From positions 1,116,001 to 1,180,000 of the forward strand of contig NZ_OX458329.1 in assembly GCF_949769255.1 (NCBI RefSeq): DNA of 64,000 nt. Reading direction: 5' to 3'. The notes under the pieces were generated by a model that saw only the letters and a program-made list of their open reading frames with translations, was not told the origin of the DNA and ran no database searches. Both the position numbers and the translations under genes were made by a program. Source of the DNA: Mobiluncus massiliensis (GTDB taxonomy: Bacteria; Actinomycetota; Actinomycetes; Actinomycetales; Actinomycetaceae). Of this stretch, positions 22,916 through 34,630 are shown piece after piece; within the stretch, counting starts at the first letter, position 1; every line of letters begins with the position of its first letter.

Positions 22916-24435
22916 TTCGCGCCCTCCTTCCATGCCGCGGCCGGGCAGGGCGGCATCGGTTCACTCGACTTTGCCAGTTGGGCTTCCATGCGGGCTGCCA
23001 CCTCATACATGGTGACGTCTCCACGGGCGGGAGCGAGAATCTGTACCCCTACGGGCAGACCGTCTTCCGCGGCCACCCCGGCAGGAATCGAAATACCGGG
23101 AATCCCAGCCAAGTTGGCGGGAATAGTCGCCACATCGTTGAGGTACATACTCATCGGGTCGTCGAGCTTGTCGCCAAACTTGAAAGCGGTGGTCGGAGCG
23201 GTGGGAGTCAGCAGCACATCACACTGTTCAAAAGCTGCCGCCAGGTCGCGCTGCAGCAGGGTACGTACCTTTTGCGCCGAACCGTAGTAAGCGTCATAGT
23301 AGCCTGCTGACAAAACGTGAGTACCCAAAATAATGCGGCGCTTCACTTCATCTCCAAAGCCCGCCTCACGAGTCGCCGCCATCATGCGTTCGGTGGTGAC
23401 TTCACCATCCTGCGGCAACACCCGCAGGCCGTAACGTACCCCATCAAAACGAGCCAGGTTAGAGGACACTTCTGCCGGCATAATCAGGTAATAGGCCGCC
23501 AAAGCGTACTCAAAGGAGGGGCAATCCACTTCGACTACGTTCGCCCCCGCCGCTTCCAGACGCTCCACAGCCTGTTGGAAACGTTGCAACACCCCAGCCT
23601 GGTAGCCTTCGCCTTGCAGTTGCTTGACGACCCCGACACGCAGACCGGATGCATCTGTGCCAATGTCGGCCAATGCTCCGGTAATATCCGGTACCGGCTC
23701 GTCCAAAGACGTGGAATCCAGCGGATCGTGTCCCCCAATAATCATCTGTAGCGCCGCCGCATCGCGCACGTCACGAGTGACCGGGCCAATCTGGTCCAGG
23801 GAGGAACCCATCGCAATCAAACCGTAGCGGGACACTGCCCCGTAGGTCGGTTTCGCACCCACGGTACCGGTGACAGCTCCGGGCTGGCGGATAGAACCAC
23901 CCGTGTCAGAACCCAGCGCCCACGGCACCATGAAAGCTCCCACCGCGGCCGCCGAGCCGCCGCCTGATCCGCCCGGAATCCGCTCCAAATCCCACGGGTT
24001 GCGGGTCGGGCCGAAAGCCGAGTGTTCGGTAGACGATCCCATGGCGAACTCGTCCATGTTGGTTTTGCCCAGGATGGGCAGTCCCGCTTCCTGGAGCTTC
24101 AGCACGATGGTGGCGTCATAGGGCGGCAACCAACCTTCCAGGATTTTTGAAGCGCAGGTGGTGGGCTTGCCCCGCTGCACCATATTGTCTTTAATCGCGA
24201 TAGGCACGCCCGCAAAAGGATGCAGTTTCTTGCCGGCGGCGCGGTCCGCGTCCACCCGTTTAGCGGTTTGCAGCGCCCCGTCCACATCGACGAAGAGGAA
24301 AGCGTGAATGTCCTTATCGAGGTGTTCAATCCGGTCGGCAAACACTCGCACCAGTTCCTCACTGGTGACTTCTTTCGCCGCCAGCTTCGCGGCCAAATCG
24401 TGGGCTGACAACAGGTAAAGTTCTGTGTTACTCAT
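22912..24435 (-). CDS. gatA: Asp-tRNA(Asn)/Glu-tRNA(Gln) amidotransferase subunit A
   Basis: It is the glutaminase subunit of GatCAB that releases ammonia for transamidation. The 507 residues belong to the amidase-signature family. The catalytic lysine lies in [15 protein letters not shown] near residue 78, and the Ser-cisSer-Lys triad is completed in [20 protein letters not shown] and [12 protein letters not shown]. The start ATG has GGGGAGGAG upstream, is three bases from the gatC stop, and the gene overlaps gatB by four bases, so the three subunits are translationally coupled. Confidence 0.97.
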   Translation of the reverse strand: MSNTELYLLSAHDLAAKLAAKEVTSEELVRVFADRIEHLDKDIHAFLFVDVDGALQTAKRVDADRAAGKKLHPFAGVPIAIKDNMVQRGKPTTCASKILEGWLPPYDATIVLKLQEAGLPILGKTNMDEFAMGSSTEHSAFGPTRNPWDLERIPGGSGGGSAAAVGAFMVPWALGSDTGGSIRQPGAVTGTVGAKPTYGAVSRYGLIAMGSSLDQIGPVTRDVRDAAALQMIIGGHDPLDSTSLDEPVPDITGALADIGTDASGLRVGVVKQLQGEGYQAGVLQRFQQAVERLEAAGANVVEVDCPSFEYALAAYYLIMPAEVSSNLARFDGVRYGLRVLPQDGEVTTERMMAATREAGFGDEVKRRIILGTHVLSAGYYDAYYGSAQKVRTLLQRDLAAAFEQCDVLLTPTAPTTAFKFGDKLDDPMSMYLNDVATIPANLAGIPGISIPAGVAAEDGLPVGVQILAPARGDVTMYEVAARMEAQLAKSSEPMPPCPAAAWKEGAK

Positions 24436-24438
24436 AAG

Positions 24439-24735
24439 TTACTCCTCCCCGATAATCTTGGGCACGCCGAACATCCCGCGGTCCGGTTGCGGGGCGGCCT
24501 GAAGTACCTCATCGTGGTCGAGGCATTGACCCACCTCGTCCTCACGCCACACGTTCGTGAGCGGAATTGGGTGCGAAGTCGCCGGAATGTCCGGTTTCGC
24601 TACCTCGTTGACTTTCGCTACCGCCTGAGTAATCACGTCCAGTTCAGCGGCGAATTTGTGGATTTCTTCCTCGGTCAGCGCAATTCGGGCCAAGCCAGCG
24701 ACGCGCCTCACTTCATCAGCATCAATAGTCGACAT
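24439..24735 (-). CDS. gatC: Asp-tRNA(Asn)/Glu-tRNA(Gln) amidotransferase subunit C
   Basis: This small 98-residue subunit clamps GatA and GatB together. It has the family N-terminus DEVRRVAGLARIALTEEE and the proline-rich belt IPATSHPIPLTNVWREDEV. It is the first gene of the gat operon, 48 bases after the secreted cell-wall-binding protein gene. The ATG lacks a Shine-Dalgarno sequence, and TAGACT lies exactly seven bases before it, so a leaderless transcript starting here is possible. Confidence 0.95.
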   Translation of the reverse strand: MSTIDADEVRRVAGLARIALTEEEIHKFAAELDVITQAVAKVNEVAKPDIPATSHPIPLTNVWREDEVGQCLDHDEVLQAAPQPDRGMFGVPKIIGEE

Positions 24736-24742
24736 ATTACTG

Positions 24743-24748
24743 AGTCTA
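24743..24748 (-). promoter_or_regulatory. candidate -10 element for leaderless gatCAB
   Basis: TAGACT on the minus strand sits seven bases before the gatC ATG. No good -35 is visible, so confidence is modest. Confidence 0.35.
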
Positions 24749-24783
24749 GCGAAAAACGCAGCGCGGTGCTTAACCCTATTTGC

Positions 24784-26325
24784 TTAGGGTTGTTCCATCA
24801 TTTCTAGTTCCGCCGGGTCAAAGAAACTAATGTGCACATGGTCAAAGTGATCTTGCGTAACATTGGTGGCAAGTTCCGGTTCTTTCATCAGCTCGCCTTC
24901 AAACCATGAAGCCTGATAAATCGTGTTTCGGAAGATGATGTATTTCACGTGCAGCAGCTCTCCGTTGGCTGTGAAATACGACACGATTCGGTTCCCGTAA
25001 TCTATGGCGGCTTGACTTGACCAGGGGCCAGCCCCGGCAATAGGCAAATCTATGGCCAATCCGCGAGGATGCTCCCCCGAATCCGTATTTGGATTGCCGC
25101 GCTTGCCGGAAATCCACCGGAACCCGCCAATGTCTCTAGACACGCAGCGCAACCCGACTAGAGCAACGTGTTGCAGCCCTTGAGACTCCCATTCCGGTTT
25201 TGTAACGGGACAATTCTCCGGTTCGCTGATGGTGGGGCGAAGACGCCAGGGAATCCAGTTTCCTTGTAGAGCAGAGATGATTTCCTGTTCCACCGAGGCA
25301 GCTACCGCCCCCTCGCCTCCAAAAATATAAACAGTACTATTGGCACTGTTTCCCAGGAGCATTCCTCCGGCAGCTTCGGCAAGAGTTTGACTGTTGGTCA
25401 GCAAGATAGAGGCAAAAGGCACCGAACCCGCCACTATAGCATCTGCGAAATTGTCTCCCCTGGCTACAATGACTCTGGTCCGAGCGGGAGCTTCGCCCTG
25501 GTTTGCCCCCGAAACGCCGTAACCAAAGGCGGAAAGCATAGGCTGCCAAACTCTTGATGACTGCGCATAGCCGGAAATAGCCGCGGCCGTTTCATAGCGA
25601 TTTGCTCCATCCAGAGAAAAAGCAGCAGGATAATGTAAATTCCTGCCCCCAAGCTGAGCAACTTGAGTACCTTGAGCAACGCAACTATCAACATATTGGC
25701 GTTGGTTTGCGGTTAGGCCTGAGGATTCGGAAACCAACAGCAGCGGATTGGACAGTGCTCCGGCTGCAACTGCGTCGGGAGAACCTTGGCCATCCGATCC
25801 AAACGCACCGGCGAGATAAATCTCTGTAGGACACTTTCCCTGTGCGGAACGTTTGGCGATTTCTAAGGAGGTTTCCTGACGATTTTCCCCTTGGATTCGC
25901 GCAGTCGATGCTCCTGCAGCTGCTTGCGCAAATTCCTGCAACACGGTTTCCGGGACGGCGCCTTGTCCCCCGAGCGCAATGACCTGGGAAGGATGCTTGG
26001 AACGCAGATACTCGAGAGAGACATCATTGCCTATCCCATCGGGACGAGCCAACAAAATAGGACCCTCGTCTAAAGAACCAGCAGCTAGAGCATCAGCAGC
26101 CACATCATATCGAGCCACAAAAACTACATTTGGACTAGGCCAAAAATGCTGGGCTACCTCGGCTGCAGTTTCAATCCTTGAGTTGCCAGCAATCCGTGTT
26201 AACTCGAGATTTGTTCCAGCATAACTCGTCGATGGCTGAGCAACAGACGTCAATGCTAGACCAAACGTCAAGACAACGGCTATCGAGACCGCGGTTCTAC
26301 AGGGGGTGAGACGCACGTGGAGCAT
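24784..26325 (-). CDS. secreted protein: three cell-wall-binding repeats plus an M15-like metallopeptidase-type domain
   Basis: The 513-residue protein has a signal peptide (hydrophobic core SIAVVLTFGLALTSVA, likely cleavage near residue 36). Three CWB2 repeats follow at about 43-132, 143-232 and 237-352, opening with RIAGNSRIETAAE, RIQGENRQETSLE and LDGANRYETAAAI; each contains a segment like ADALAAGSL. CWB2 repeats hold proteins to the cell wall. The C-terminal part (about 365-505) has SGEHPRGLAIDL (H419, D426) and DHFDHVHIS (H496, H498), arranged like the zinc ligands of M15 D,D-peptidase/ARB_07466-like domains. A cell-wall-bound peptidoglycan or glycan hydrolase is the likely role. ATG with GAGGAT upstream. 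Confidence 0.82.
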   Translation of the reverse strand: MLHVRLTPCRTAVSIAVVLTFGLALTSVAQPSTSYAGTNLELTRIAGNSRIETAAEVAQHFWPSPNVVFVARYDVAADALAAGSLDEGPILLARPDGIGNDVSLEYLRSKHPSQVIALGGQGAVPETVLQEFAQAAAGASTARIQGENRQETSLEIAKRSAQGKCPTEIYLAGAFGSDGQGSPDAVAAGALSNPLLLVSESSGLTANQRQYVDSCVAQGTQVAQLGGRNLHYPAAFSLDGANRYETAAAISGYAQSSRVWQPMLSAFGYGVSGANQGEAPARTRVIVARGDNFADAIVAGSVPFASILLTNSQTLAEAAGGMLLGNSANSTVYIFGGEGAVAASVEQEIISALQGNWIPWRLRPTISEPENCPVTKPEWESQGLQHVALVGLRCVSRDIGGFRWISGKRGNPNTDSGEHPRGLAIDLPIAGAGPWSSQAAIDYGNRIVSYFTANGELLHVKYIIFRNTIYQASWFEGELMKEPELATNVTQDHFDHVHISFFDPAELEMMEQP

Positions 26326-26440
26326 AACTTTATCCTCATCAATACACGCTAAGGAATGATTTGCCCCCCATGATAACTGTTCTCCCGTCTGTTTTTGTTG
26401 GGTTTATCCTCTAAACTTCTAGTGTGGAAGGAACGTTGGC

Positions 26441-27796
26441 ATGAGGAAACAAACAAAAAACCCAATGCAAGAAATTCTTAAGCAAGGCAATGTTAAGCCC
26501 CGCGGCGAGGCATTCCGTCGACTCGCCCGTTTCTTTACCAGGCTTTCTGAACTGGCGGTAAAGACCCCTCAGGAACTGCCCAAAGTGTTGGCACGAATTT
26601 TTGGTGGGTTCCTGCTGTTTGAGCTCATTGCCGGGGCGATAACAGTCGTTATCGATACTCTGAGAACCTGGCGTCAGTCCACTGTCAAGCCTTTTCCGAT
26701 AACTCAACTGCCCGAAATCAGTTTCGCCGAGGACAAGATGCAGGTCTACACCTCGGGGATTGAGGTATACACCGCGATGCTGCAAGCCATCCGTTCGGCG
26801 CAATCTCACGTCTTCTTTGAGACTTTCATCTGGAAGAATGACGAAATCGGACATTTGTTCAAAGAAGCGTTGATTGACGCCGCCAAGCGCGGGGTCGAGG
26901 TCTTCATTATTTGGGACGCTTTCGGCAATATCAATGTTCCCTCCGCCATGACCCGCTTCCCTCACCTACGTAACCTGCACGTTCTGCGCTTCGGGCTGTT
27001 TCGTTCGTTCTTTCTCTCGCTGCGTTCCACCGGGCGAGACCACCGCAAACTCCTCACCGTTGACAACAAGGTCGGATTTATTGGTGGGTACAATATCGGT
27101 TCACTCTATGCGACTCAGTGGCGCGATACACACCTGCGTGTGACCGGCCCGTCAGTGTGGGAACTGACCGACGCTTTCACCGATTTTTGGAATGCTCATA
27201 AAACCCGGCATCTGCCCAGGCTGCCCCAATTTATGCCCCGCCAGTGGATTCCTGAAATCGAAGTGGCTCGCAACGAACCGAACCGTCTGCTGTTCCCTGT
27301 CCGCGGCCTGTATATCAAAGCGTTGAACAAGGCTCGAAAGCGGTTTTGGATTACTCAGGCTTACTTCATTCCGGATCGGGATATTTTGGACGAACTCATT
27401 GCGGCAGCGTGGCGCGGGGTGGATATTAAAGTGCTGATGCCGGAAACTTCCAACCATATTGCGGCCGACTGGGTGGCTCGCTCCTATTATTCCCCGATGT
27501 TGGAGGCCGGGGTGGAAATCTGGCTCTACCAGGAGGCTATGGTCCACGCGAAGACAGCTACCGCCGATGGCTGCTGGACCACGATAGGGACCGCGAACAT
27601 CGACCGTCTGTCTATGACCGGCAACTATGAAATTAATATGGAGATTTTTTCCACTGACCTGGCCGACCAGATGGAACAAGTGTTCCTCAATGACTTGACC
27701 AACGCTCGGCAGCTCACCCTGGAGCAGTGGGAGGAACGACCCGTCGTTAATCGGGTCATTGAGCGTCTGTTGCGCCCTCTCGGCTCGGTTTTGTAG
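26441..27796 (+). CDS. cls: phospholipase D-family cardiolipin synthase
   Basis: It probably condenses phosphatidylglycerol into cardiolipin at the membrane. The 451 residues contain two HKD motifs: DHRKLLTVDNKVGFIGG near residue 205 and VHAKTATADGCWTTIGTANID near residue 367, which together form the active site. One hydrophobic segment, GGFLLFELIAGAITVVI at about 50-67, would anchor the protein; the two N-terminal membrane helices of E. coli ClsA are not seen. Start ATG with GGAAGGAAC upstream. It is divergent from the cell-wall-binding protein gene. Another PLD-type phospholipid transferase remains possible. Confidence 0.85.
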   Translation: MRKQTKNPMQEILKQGNVKPRGEAFRRLARFFTRLSELAVKTPQELPKVLARIFGGFLLFELIAGAITVVIDTLRTWRQSTVKPFPITQLPEISFAEDKMQVYTSGIEVYTAMLQAIRSAQSHVFFETFIWKNDEIGHLFKEALIDAAKRGVEVFIIWDAFGNINVPSAMTRFPHLRNLHVLRFGLFRSFFLSLRSTGRDHRKLLTVDNKVGFIGGYNIGSLYATQWRDTHLRVTGPSVWELTDAFTDFWNAHKTRHLPRLPQFMPRQWIPEIEVARNEPNRLLFPVRGLYIKALNKARKRFWITQAYFIPDRDILDELIAAAWRGVDIKVLMPETSNHIAADWVARSYYSPMLEAGVEIWLYQEAMVHAKTATADGCWTTIGTANIDRLSMTGNYEINMEIFSTDLADQMEQVFLNDLTNARQLTLEQWEERPVVNRVIERLLRPLGSVL

Positions 27797-27922
27797 AGCT
27801 GGGTATTCAGGAATTTCGCCCGCACGTCAGCAATCCGCCGGGGGCTACCCGTGGCTCGCCCCGCACTCAGAACCAAGCTGTCCACACCTCGACCCCGGAC
27901 TGCCTCCAATCGCAGGAGTGGC

Positions 27923-30316
<2,394 letters not shown>

Positions 30317-30485
30317 TTAAGGCCAGCCGGAGACGAAAAATCCGAAGTTTCGTCCCGGAGCTGTTTGCACAGAATTTGTCGCTGTGTCGCCCGAAATTAA
30401 CCGGGGCTTCCCTCCTGAAACCCCCCGCGAACCCTCCCACCGCTAAACTTGGATACGAAACTGAATCCAATGGTTAGGAGACGAA

Positions 30486-31049
30486 ATGGAAGCCAGTATT
30501 TTTGTGGCCGATGGTGTCGAGGAATGTGAAGCCCTACTGGTCGTGGACTTGCTACGACGCGGAGGCATCGAGATACAAACGGTGGCGGTCAACGATGCCG
30601 CCGGCGATGATGAAAAAGCGCGAACCATCGTGAGTTCGCACCGGGTTCCCCTGACTTGCGATGTACACATCAACAACTTCGCTCCTAGCGGCGAAACAGT
30701 CCTGATTATTCCCGGCGGCAAGCTCGGGGTAAATAATCTCAAGGCATCAGCCAAACTGTCCCAGATTCTACGTTCGCACCAGGGGAGTCTGGCGGCGGTG
30801 TGCGCCGGGCCGACCGTGTTGGGGGCGCTGGGCTTGCTCGATGGGCACAAAGCCACTGTCTATCCCGGTTTCCAAGACGGCCTGGGGAATGCCGACTATA
30901 ACGACACCGGCTTGATTCGCGATGGCCGGATTATCACCGCGCGGGCGCTGGGCTCCTCCATCGACTTTGCTTTGGAAATTATTACTCTGCTGCGTGATGA
31001 GGCTCAGGCGCAACAGGTCGCTGCCCAGATTTGCTACCAAACTCACTGA
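30486..31049 (+). CDS. DJ-1/PfpI family protein
   Basis: The 187-residue cytoplasmic protein belongs to the DJ-1/ThiJ/PfpI superfamily, close in character to YajL-type proteins. EASIFVADGVEECEALLVVD opens the fold and includes the conserved glutamate near residue 13. GETVLIIPGG and SLAAVCAGPTVLGALGLLDG contain the nucleophile-elbow cysteine near residue 103. TVYPGFQDGL and RALGSSIDFALEII complete the pattern. Members act as glyoxalases, protein deglycases or redox chaperones; which applies here cannot be read from sequence. Start ATG with AGGAG upstream. It is divergent from ligA with a 178-bp shared control region. Confidence 0.9.
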   Translation: MEASIFVADGVEECEALLVVDLLRRGGIEIQTVAVNDAAGDDEKARTIVSSHRVPLTCDVHINNFAPSGETVLIIPGGKLGVNNLKASAKLSQILRSHQGSLAAVCAGPTVLGALGLLDGHKATVYPGFQDGLGNADYNDTGLIRDGRIITARALGSSIDFALEIITLLRDEAQAQQVAAQICYQTH

Positions 31050-31116
31050 TTTTCCTGGTTTAGGTTCTTCCGGTTACTATCCTGGTTCTCTGGGTCAGAG
31101 CTGCGCTCTAAACAGG

Positions 31117-31182
31117 TTTTGCACAACTTTTTGAGGGTTATCAACAAGTCCTCACCTACGGTTATCCACAGCCTGTGGATAA
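31117..31182. promoter_or_regulatory. cluster of DnaA boxes upstream of the FtsK-like gene
   Basis: Three boxes match the DnaA consensus TTATNCACA closely: TTATCAACA (31138-31146, one mismatch), TTATCCACA (31162-31170, perfect) and its inverted copy TGTGGATAA (31174-31182, perfect). A fourth near match, TTTTGCACA, is at 31117-31125. The two perfect boxes form a perfect palindrome with 12-bp arms around one base (31160-31184) that ends two bases before the predicted -35 of the next gene. Confidence 0.8.
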
Positions 31183-31186
31183 CCGT

Positions 31187-31215
31187 TTGCGAAAATTGGT
31201 TGTGGTCCCTAACTT
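31187..31215 (+). promoter_or_regulatory. promoter of the FtsK/EssC-like gene
   Basis: TTGCGA (31187-31192) and TAACTT (31210-31215) are 17 bases apart, and TAACTT ends six bases before the ATG at 31222. The transcript would be leaderless or nearly so. GAGGG just before the ATG is too close to act as a normal Shine-Dalgarno sequence. Confidence 0.55.
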
Positions 31216-31221
31216 GAGGGT

Positions 31222-34200
31222 ATGGAACATTTTTTGCAACCACGGGCGGCTCTGACATCTCCGCTGCTCTGGGTCGTTGTCAAAGGACCCGATTCAGGCC
31301 AAGCATTGCCGGCGATTCCAGGGATTTTTGGCAGACTGAGCGGGCTGAGCGACCCGCAAATCTCGCGTCAAAATCTGCACCTGGAGCCGTCGAAAACAAC
31401 TTTGCGCGCTTTGCCGTTTCCCGGTTCCGCGCCTGTGTACAAAATGTGGAAAACGTTGCCCTGGACCCACCGGATACGTCGGGCCTGCCGCCTCAAGCCC
31501 GGTGCGCGCCTAAAACTTGGGGCCACCATCTTGCGCCTAAGCCACCGTCCGCCCGACCTTCGTTTGACTCCTCCCCCGGCGCCGCGACAGTTTGCAGGAC
31601 GTACCGCTTTGTTTATGTTCCTGCCGCTGCTGCTCATGTTGGGTTTGGGGGCTTTCCTGGGGTGGCGCCTGCTGGTGATCCTGGGCATTGCCGGCGCAAT
31701 TGCCCTGGTGGTGTTCATCCGACGGGCGCTGGCAGTACCGAATCCGGAAAAGCTGTGGCTCGCCTCCGCCACCCCGCTGGCGATACCCTCGCAAAAGGTC
31801 ACCGCGATTCGGGTGTTTTCGGGTCGAAAAATGCGTCAGCGTGTCCTGCAGATTCAACCGGGGGAAACACTGTGTTTCACCGGAGCAAAAGGCGCGGATC
31901 AAGCCCGGTGGGTCATCGCCCAGGCTATCCTGTTTGGTCAAGCTCGGCTCAGCGAAAAGAATCCCGACCCGTGGCGTGGAATCAAACCTCGCGAAGAACC
32001 GGGCCAGACCGCACCGCAAACCCTGGTGATTCGCGTGTTTGACCCCGGTGAGACCCCGCATTTGGAGACGGACGAAGTCGGAATGACCATCACCGCCGAT
32101 ACGCCACCACCGTGGGCGCAACGTATCCTCAACCCGCCCCCACGCCGCCGCGTTATCACGGCCGCCTGGTTCGGCTCTCTCCTGGAGGCCCTGGGGGACA
32201 ATCCGCAGCGCCTTAGCTTGACCGCCATACCCCCCGCCGAAAGCCTGCCCGATTTGGTTGATGTCAGCCAGTGGGGGCAGACCAGTCCCGAAGCGATCGC
32301 CCAAAGCTGGCAGACACCTCCCCCAGGCTTGTGCGCTCAGCTCGGGGTGAGCACTGCAGAACGTCCGTGGCTGGTTGATTTGGTGAAAGAAGGACCTCAT
32401 GCCCTGGTGGCGGGCACGACCGGGGCCGGGAAATCGGAGCTGCTGACCACGTGGTTGATGGCACTGGCTTTGCACTATTCTCCCCGCGATTTACGGTTTA
32501 TTTTGCTTGATTACAAGGGCGGGGCAGCATTCGAGGCGCTGGGAGCGCTGCCCCACACTCACGGCGTATTGACGGACTTGACGCCGCAACTCACCTCTCG
32601 CGCCCTGGCGTCCCTGGAGGCATTCCTGAAGCAGCGCGAGACGGTTCTGTCCCGGGTTAAAGCCCGCGACCTGGAGCACTATCACCATCTCACGGGACAA
32701 CGGCTGCCTAGAGTCCTCATCGTGGTGGATGAATTTCGCGCCCTAGCCACGGATCATCCCGAAACTTTGGAAAACCTGATTCGCCTGGCTACGCACGGAC
32801 GTTCGCTGGGACTGCACCTGATTTTGGCTACGCAAAAGCCCGGTGGGGTGGTTAACGGTCAGATTCTGGCTAATACCAACCTGCGGATAGCTCTGCGGGT
32901 TCGTTCTCCCCAAGACTCGACCGAGATACTCAGCGATACGCGGGCGGCGAGCCTCCCGCCCATTCCGGGGCGTCTGTATTGGGAGGGGCTCACCTCCGGC
33001 GTGGCACAAGCCGCCTGGTGCGGAAAAGCCGACTGGGTACGCCACTGTGTGGATCAGGTTCGCCAAGCCTGGGAGCGAGGCTGCGAAAATGCACCCCTAC
33101 CGGAAATCTGGTGTCCCGATTTACCCCTGGCCGCGCCGTGTCCCCCCGGCAGCTTCGCCCTGCTGGACTTTCCCCACCAGGCTCGCCAAAGCTGGCGTTT
33201 GCCCCAAACGAGCTTGGGGATTTTCGGCAATCCCGGCAGCGGACGGACTACCGCCCTAGCCACCCTGACCACGACGTGGCTGGGGCAAAATCGCTCGGTG
33301 ATAGTCATCACCCCCAACCCGTCGGCGTTCTGGAACCGATGGAGCGGACTGCGCGAACCGTTGGCCTCCCCGCTCCAACGCATTCTCACCGTATTCTCCC
33401 CGAAAGACTTGTGGAAACTCGATCAATTCATATCCTTAGCGACTGACAGTGGTTTAGAAGGGACCGCGGTGGCTATTGACCGCGCGGATTTACTGGCTGA
33501 CGAGCTGGAACGGCTCTATCCAGGCCAAGGGGTCAAGCGCCTAGAAACGTTGCTGAGCGAAAATGGGTCGGGAGGCTATTTGCTGGCTTTCACGGCTCCG
33601 TTGGGCGCTGGGCATACGGCTTGGGGAGCCTTGGCTGGGGAAAAGTTTGTGCTGTGCCCACGCGATACGGTGGATTTGCATTCTGCCGGCATTGAATCAA
33701 ACGGAGTGCGCGGGCGACTGAGCGAGACTTTGCCTGCCGTAGTTACGCCCGGCCGCGGGGTGTGGCAAATCGGCAACATGTGTGCCACCGCCCAAATCGG
33801 TCTGCCCAACTGTGAGGGTTTAGTTGAAATGGCTGGCATCATGCCTGGTACGGGCTCTCCTGACGGCAAACCCACGACCCCGAGCGGTGAGGCAATTGTC
33901 TTAACAGATCTGCCGAAAGTGTTTTCCCATCGAGAAATGCCCCGCGCCGCCCAGCTTGTTACGTTAGGCTGGTCCTCATCGCGCCGTGATTGGCTGAGCC
34001 TTTCGCCCGCGCGGCGTCACTGGGTAGTGGACGACCTCGCCGAGATGCGTCCCCTGGTGGCTCAATTGAAACGAGAATATCGTCGTCTCGGTTATCGGGT
34101 GATTGAGGCAGAAGATTTTGAACTTGAACACATTGACCGGGATACCTTTGTCATTGTGTCCAATTCTGAACATAACACCCCTAACCTGAATATTTTACGG

Positions 34201-34494
34201 GAGTGTATTGAGAGTAGCCTGAAGTTTGACCTAACATTCCTAGAATTGCGTTCAACTGGGCTTATGCGGGGAAATTTAACCCTCTCATTACCAAATTTTA
34301 CCAATCGGAAAGTAACGCTAACCCATTTAGGAAACACCATCGAAGCCAGACACCGGGCGGCAAATTACCTCGATATAGAGATGGATTTCGTTCGAAAACT
34401 CCAGGTTATTGGCGAATTTCCAGCGATTTATCAGACAGGCTCCGAAGTGGGCGCGCTAATCCCTCCAAGTGCTAATGTGACACATATCACCTGA
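31222..34494 (+). CDS. FtsK/SpoIIIE-family membrane ATPase with FHA-like N-terminus, EssC/EccC-like
   Basis: The 1090-residue protein resembles type VII secretion motor ATPases in layout. Residues about 15-110 look like an FHA domain (GRLSGLSDPQISRQNLHLEP). Two membrane segments lie at about 128-148 and 150-166. A basic and variable linker follows, then an FtsK/SpoIIIE ATPase with Walker A GTTGAGKS (398-405), Walker B-like FILLDYKGG (426-434), VLIVVDEF near 498-505 and ATQKPGG near 536. A second weaker P-loop, GNPGSGRTT, is at about 669-677. No third ATPase domain and no esx, eccB, eccD or eccE genes are nearby, so it is an orphan. The last 110 codons are AT-richer than the rest. DnaA boxes sit directly upstream. 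Confidence 0.82.
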   Translation: MEHFLQPRAALTSPLLWVVVKGPDSGQALPAIPGIFGRLSGLSDPQISRQNLHLEPSKTTLRALPFPGSAPVYKMWKTLPWTHRIRRACRLKPGARLKLGATILRLSHRPPDLRLTPPPAPRQFAGRTALFMFLPLLLMLGLGAFLGWRLLVILGIAGAIALVVFIRRALAVPNPEKLWLASATPLAIPSQKVTAIRVFSGRKMRQRVLQIQPGETLCFTGAKGADQARWVIAQAILFGQARLSEKNPDPWRGIKPREEPGQTAPQTLVIRVFDPGETPHLETDEVGMTITADTPPPWAQRILNPPPRRRVITAAWFGSLLEALGDNPQRLSLTAIPPAESLPDLVDVSQWGQTSPEAIAQSWQTPPPGLCAQLGVSTAERPWLVDLVKEGPHALVAGTTGAGKSELLTTWLMALALHYSPRDLRFILLDYKGGAAFEALGALPHTHGVLTDLTPQLTSRALASLEAFLKQRETVLSRVKARDLEHYHHLTGQRLPRVLIVVDEFRALATDHPETLENLIRLATHGRSLGLHLILATQKPGGVVNGQILANTNLRIALRVRSPQDSTEILSDTRAASLPPIPGRLYWEGLTSGVAQAAWCGKADWVRHCVDQVRQAWERGCENAPLPEIWCPDLPLAAPCPPGSFALLDFPHQARQSWRLPQTSLGIFGNPGSGRTTALATLTTTWLGQNRSVIVITPNPSAFWNRWSGLREPLASPLQRILTVFSPKDLWKLDQFISLATDSGLEGTAVAIDRADLLADELERLYPGQGVKRLETLLSENGSGGYLLAFTAPLGAGHTAWGALAGEKFVLCPRDTVDLHSAGIESNGVRGRLSETLPAVVTPGRGVWQIGNMCATAQIGLPNCEGLVEMAGIMPGTGSPDGKPTTPSGEAIVLTDLPKVFSHREMPRAAQLVTLGWSSSRRDWLSLSPARRHWVVDDLAEMRPLVAQLKREYRRLGYRVIEAEDFELEHIDRDTFVIVSNSEHNTPNLNILRECIESSLKFDLTFLELRSTGLMRGNLTLSLPNFTNRKVTLTHLGNTIEARHRAANYLDIEMDFVRKLQVIGEFPAIYQTGSEVGALIPPSANVTHIT
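34476..34491. promoter_or_regulatory. CRP-like palindrome upstream of whiB
   Basis: TGTGA-N6-TCACC (34476-34491) matches 9 of 10 consensus positions of the CRP site TGTGA-N6-TCACA. It lies in the last codons of the FtsK-like gene, 140 bases before whiB. Mycobacterial whiB1 is controlled by a CRP-family protein, so the site may be functional; a chance match in coding sequence is possible. Confidence 0.4.
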
Positions 34495-34630
34495 TTTTTG
34501 AAAAATTCTTCATTTACATCTCTTGAAAATGCGCTGGAATGATGTCACCCTTGTTAAGTCGAATTTATTCCACGCAAAAGTTTTACAAATCCCTAACCGA
34601 ATCTTTTGCACCGAACTCTAAGGAGCAATT

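Noticed and set aside
31117..31222. Replication origin at the DnaA box cluster
   Set aside because: No dnaA, dnaN or gyrB nearby, only three or four boxes and no long AT-rich unwinding element; promoter control is simpler.
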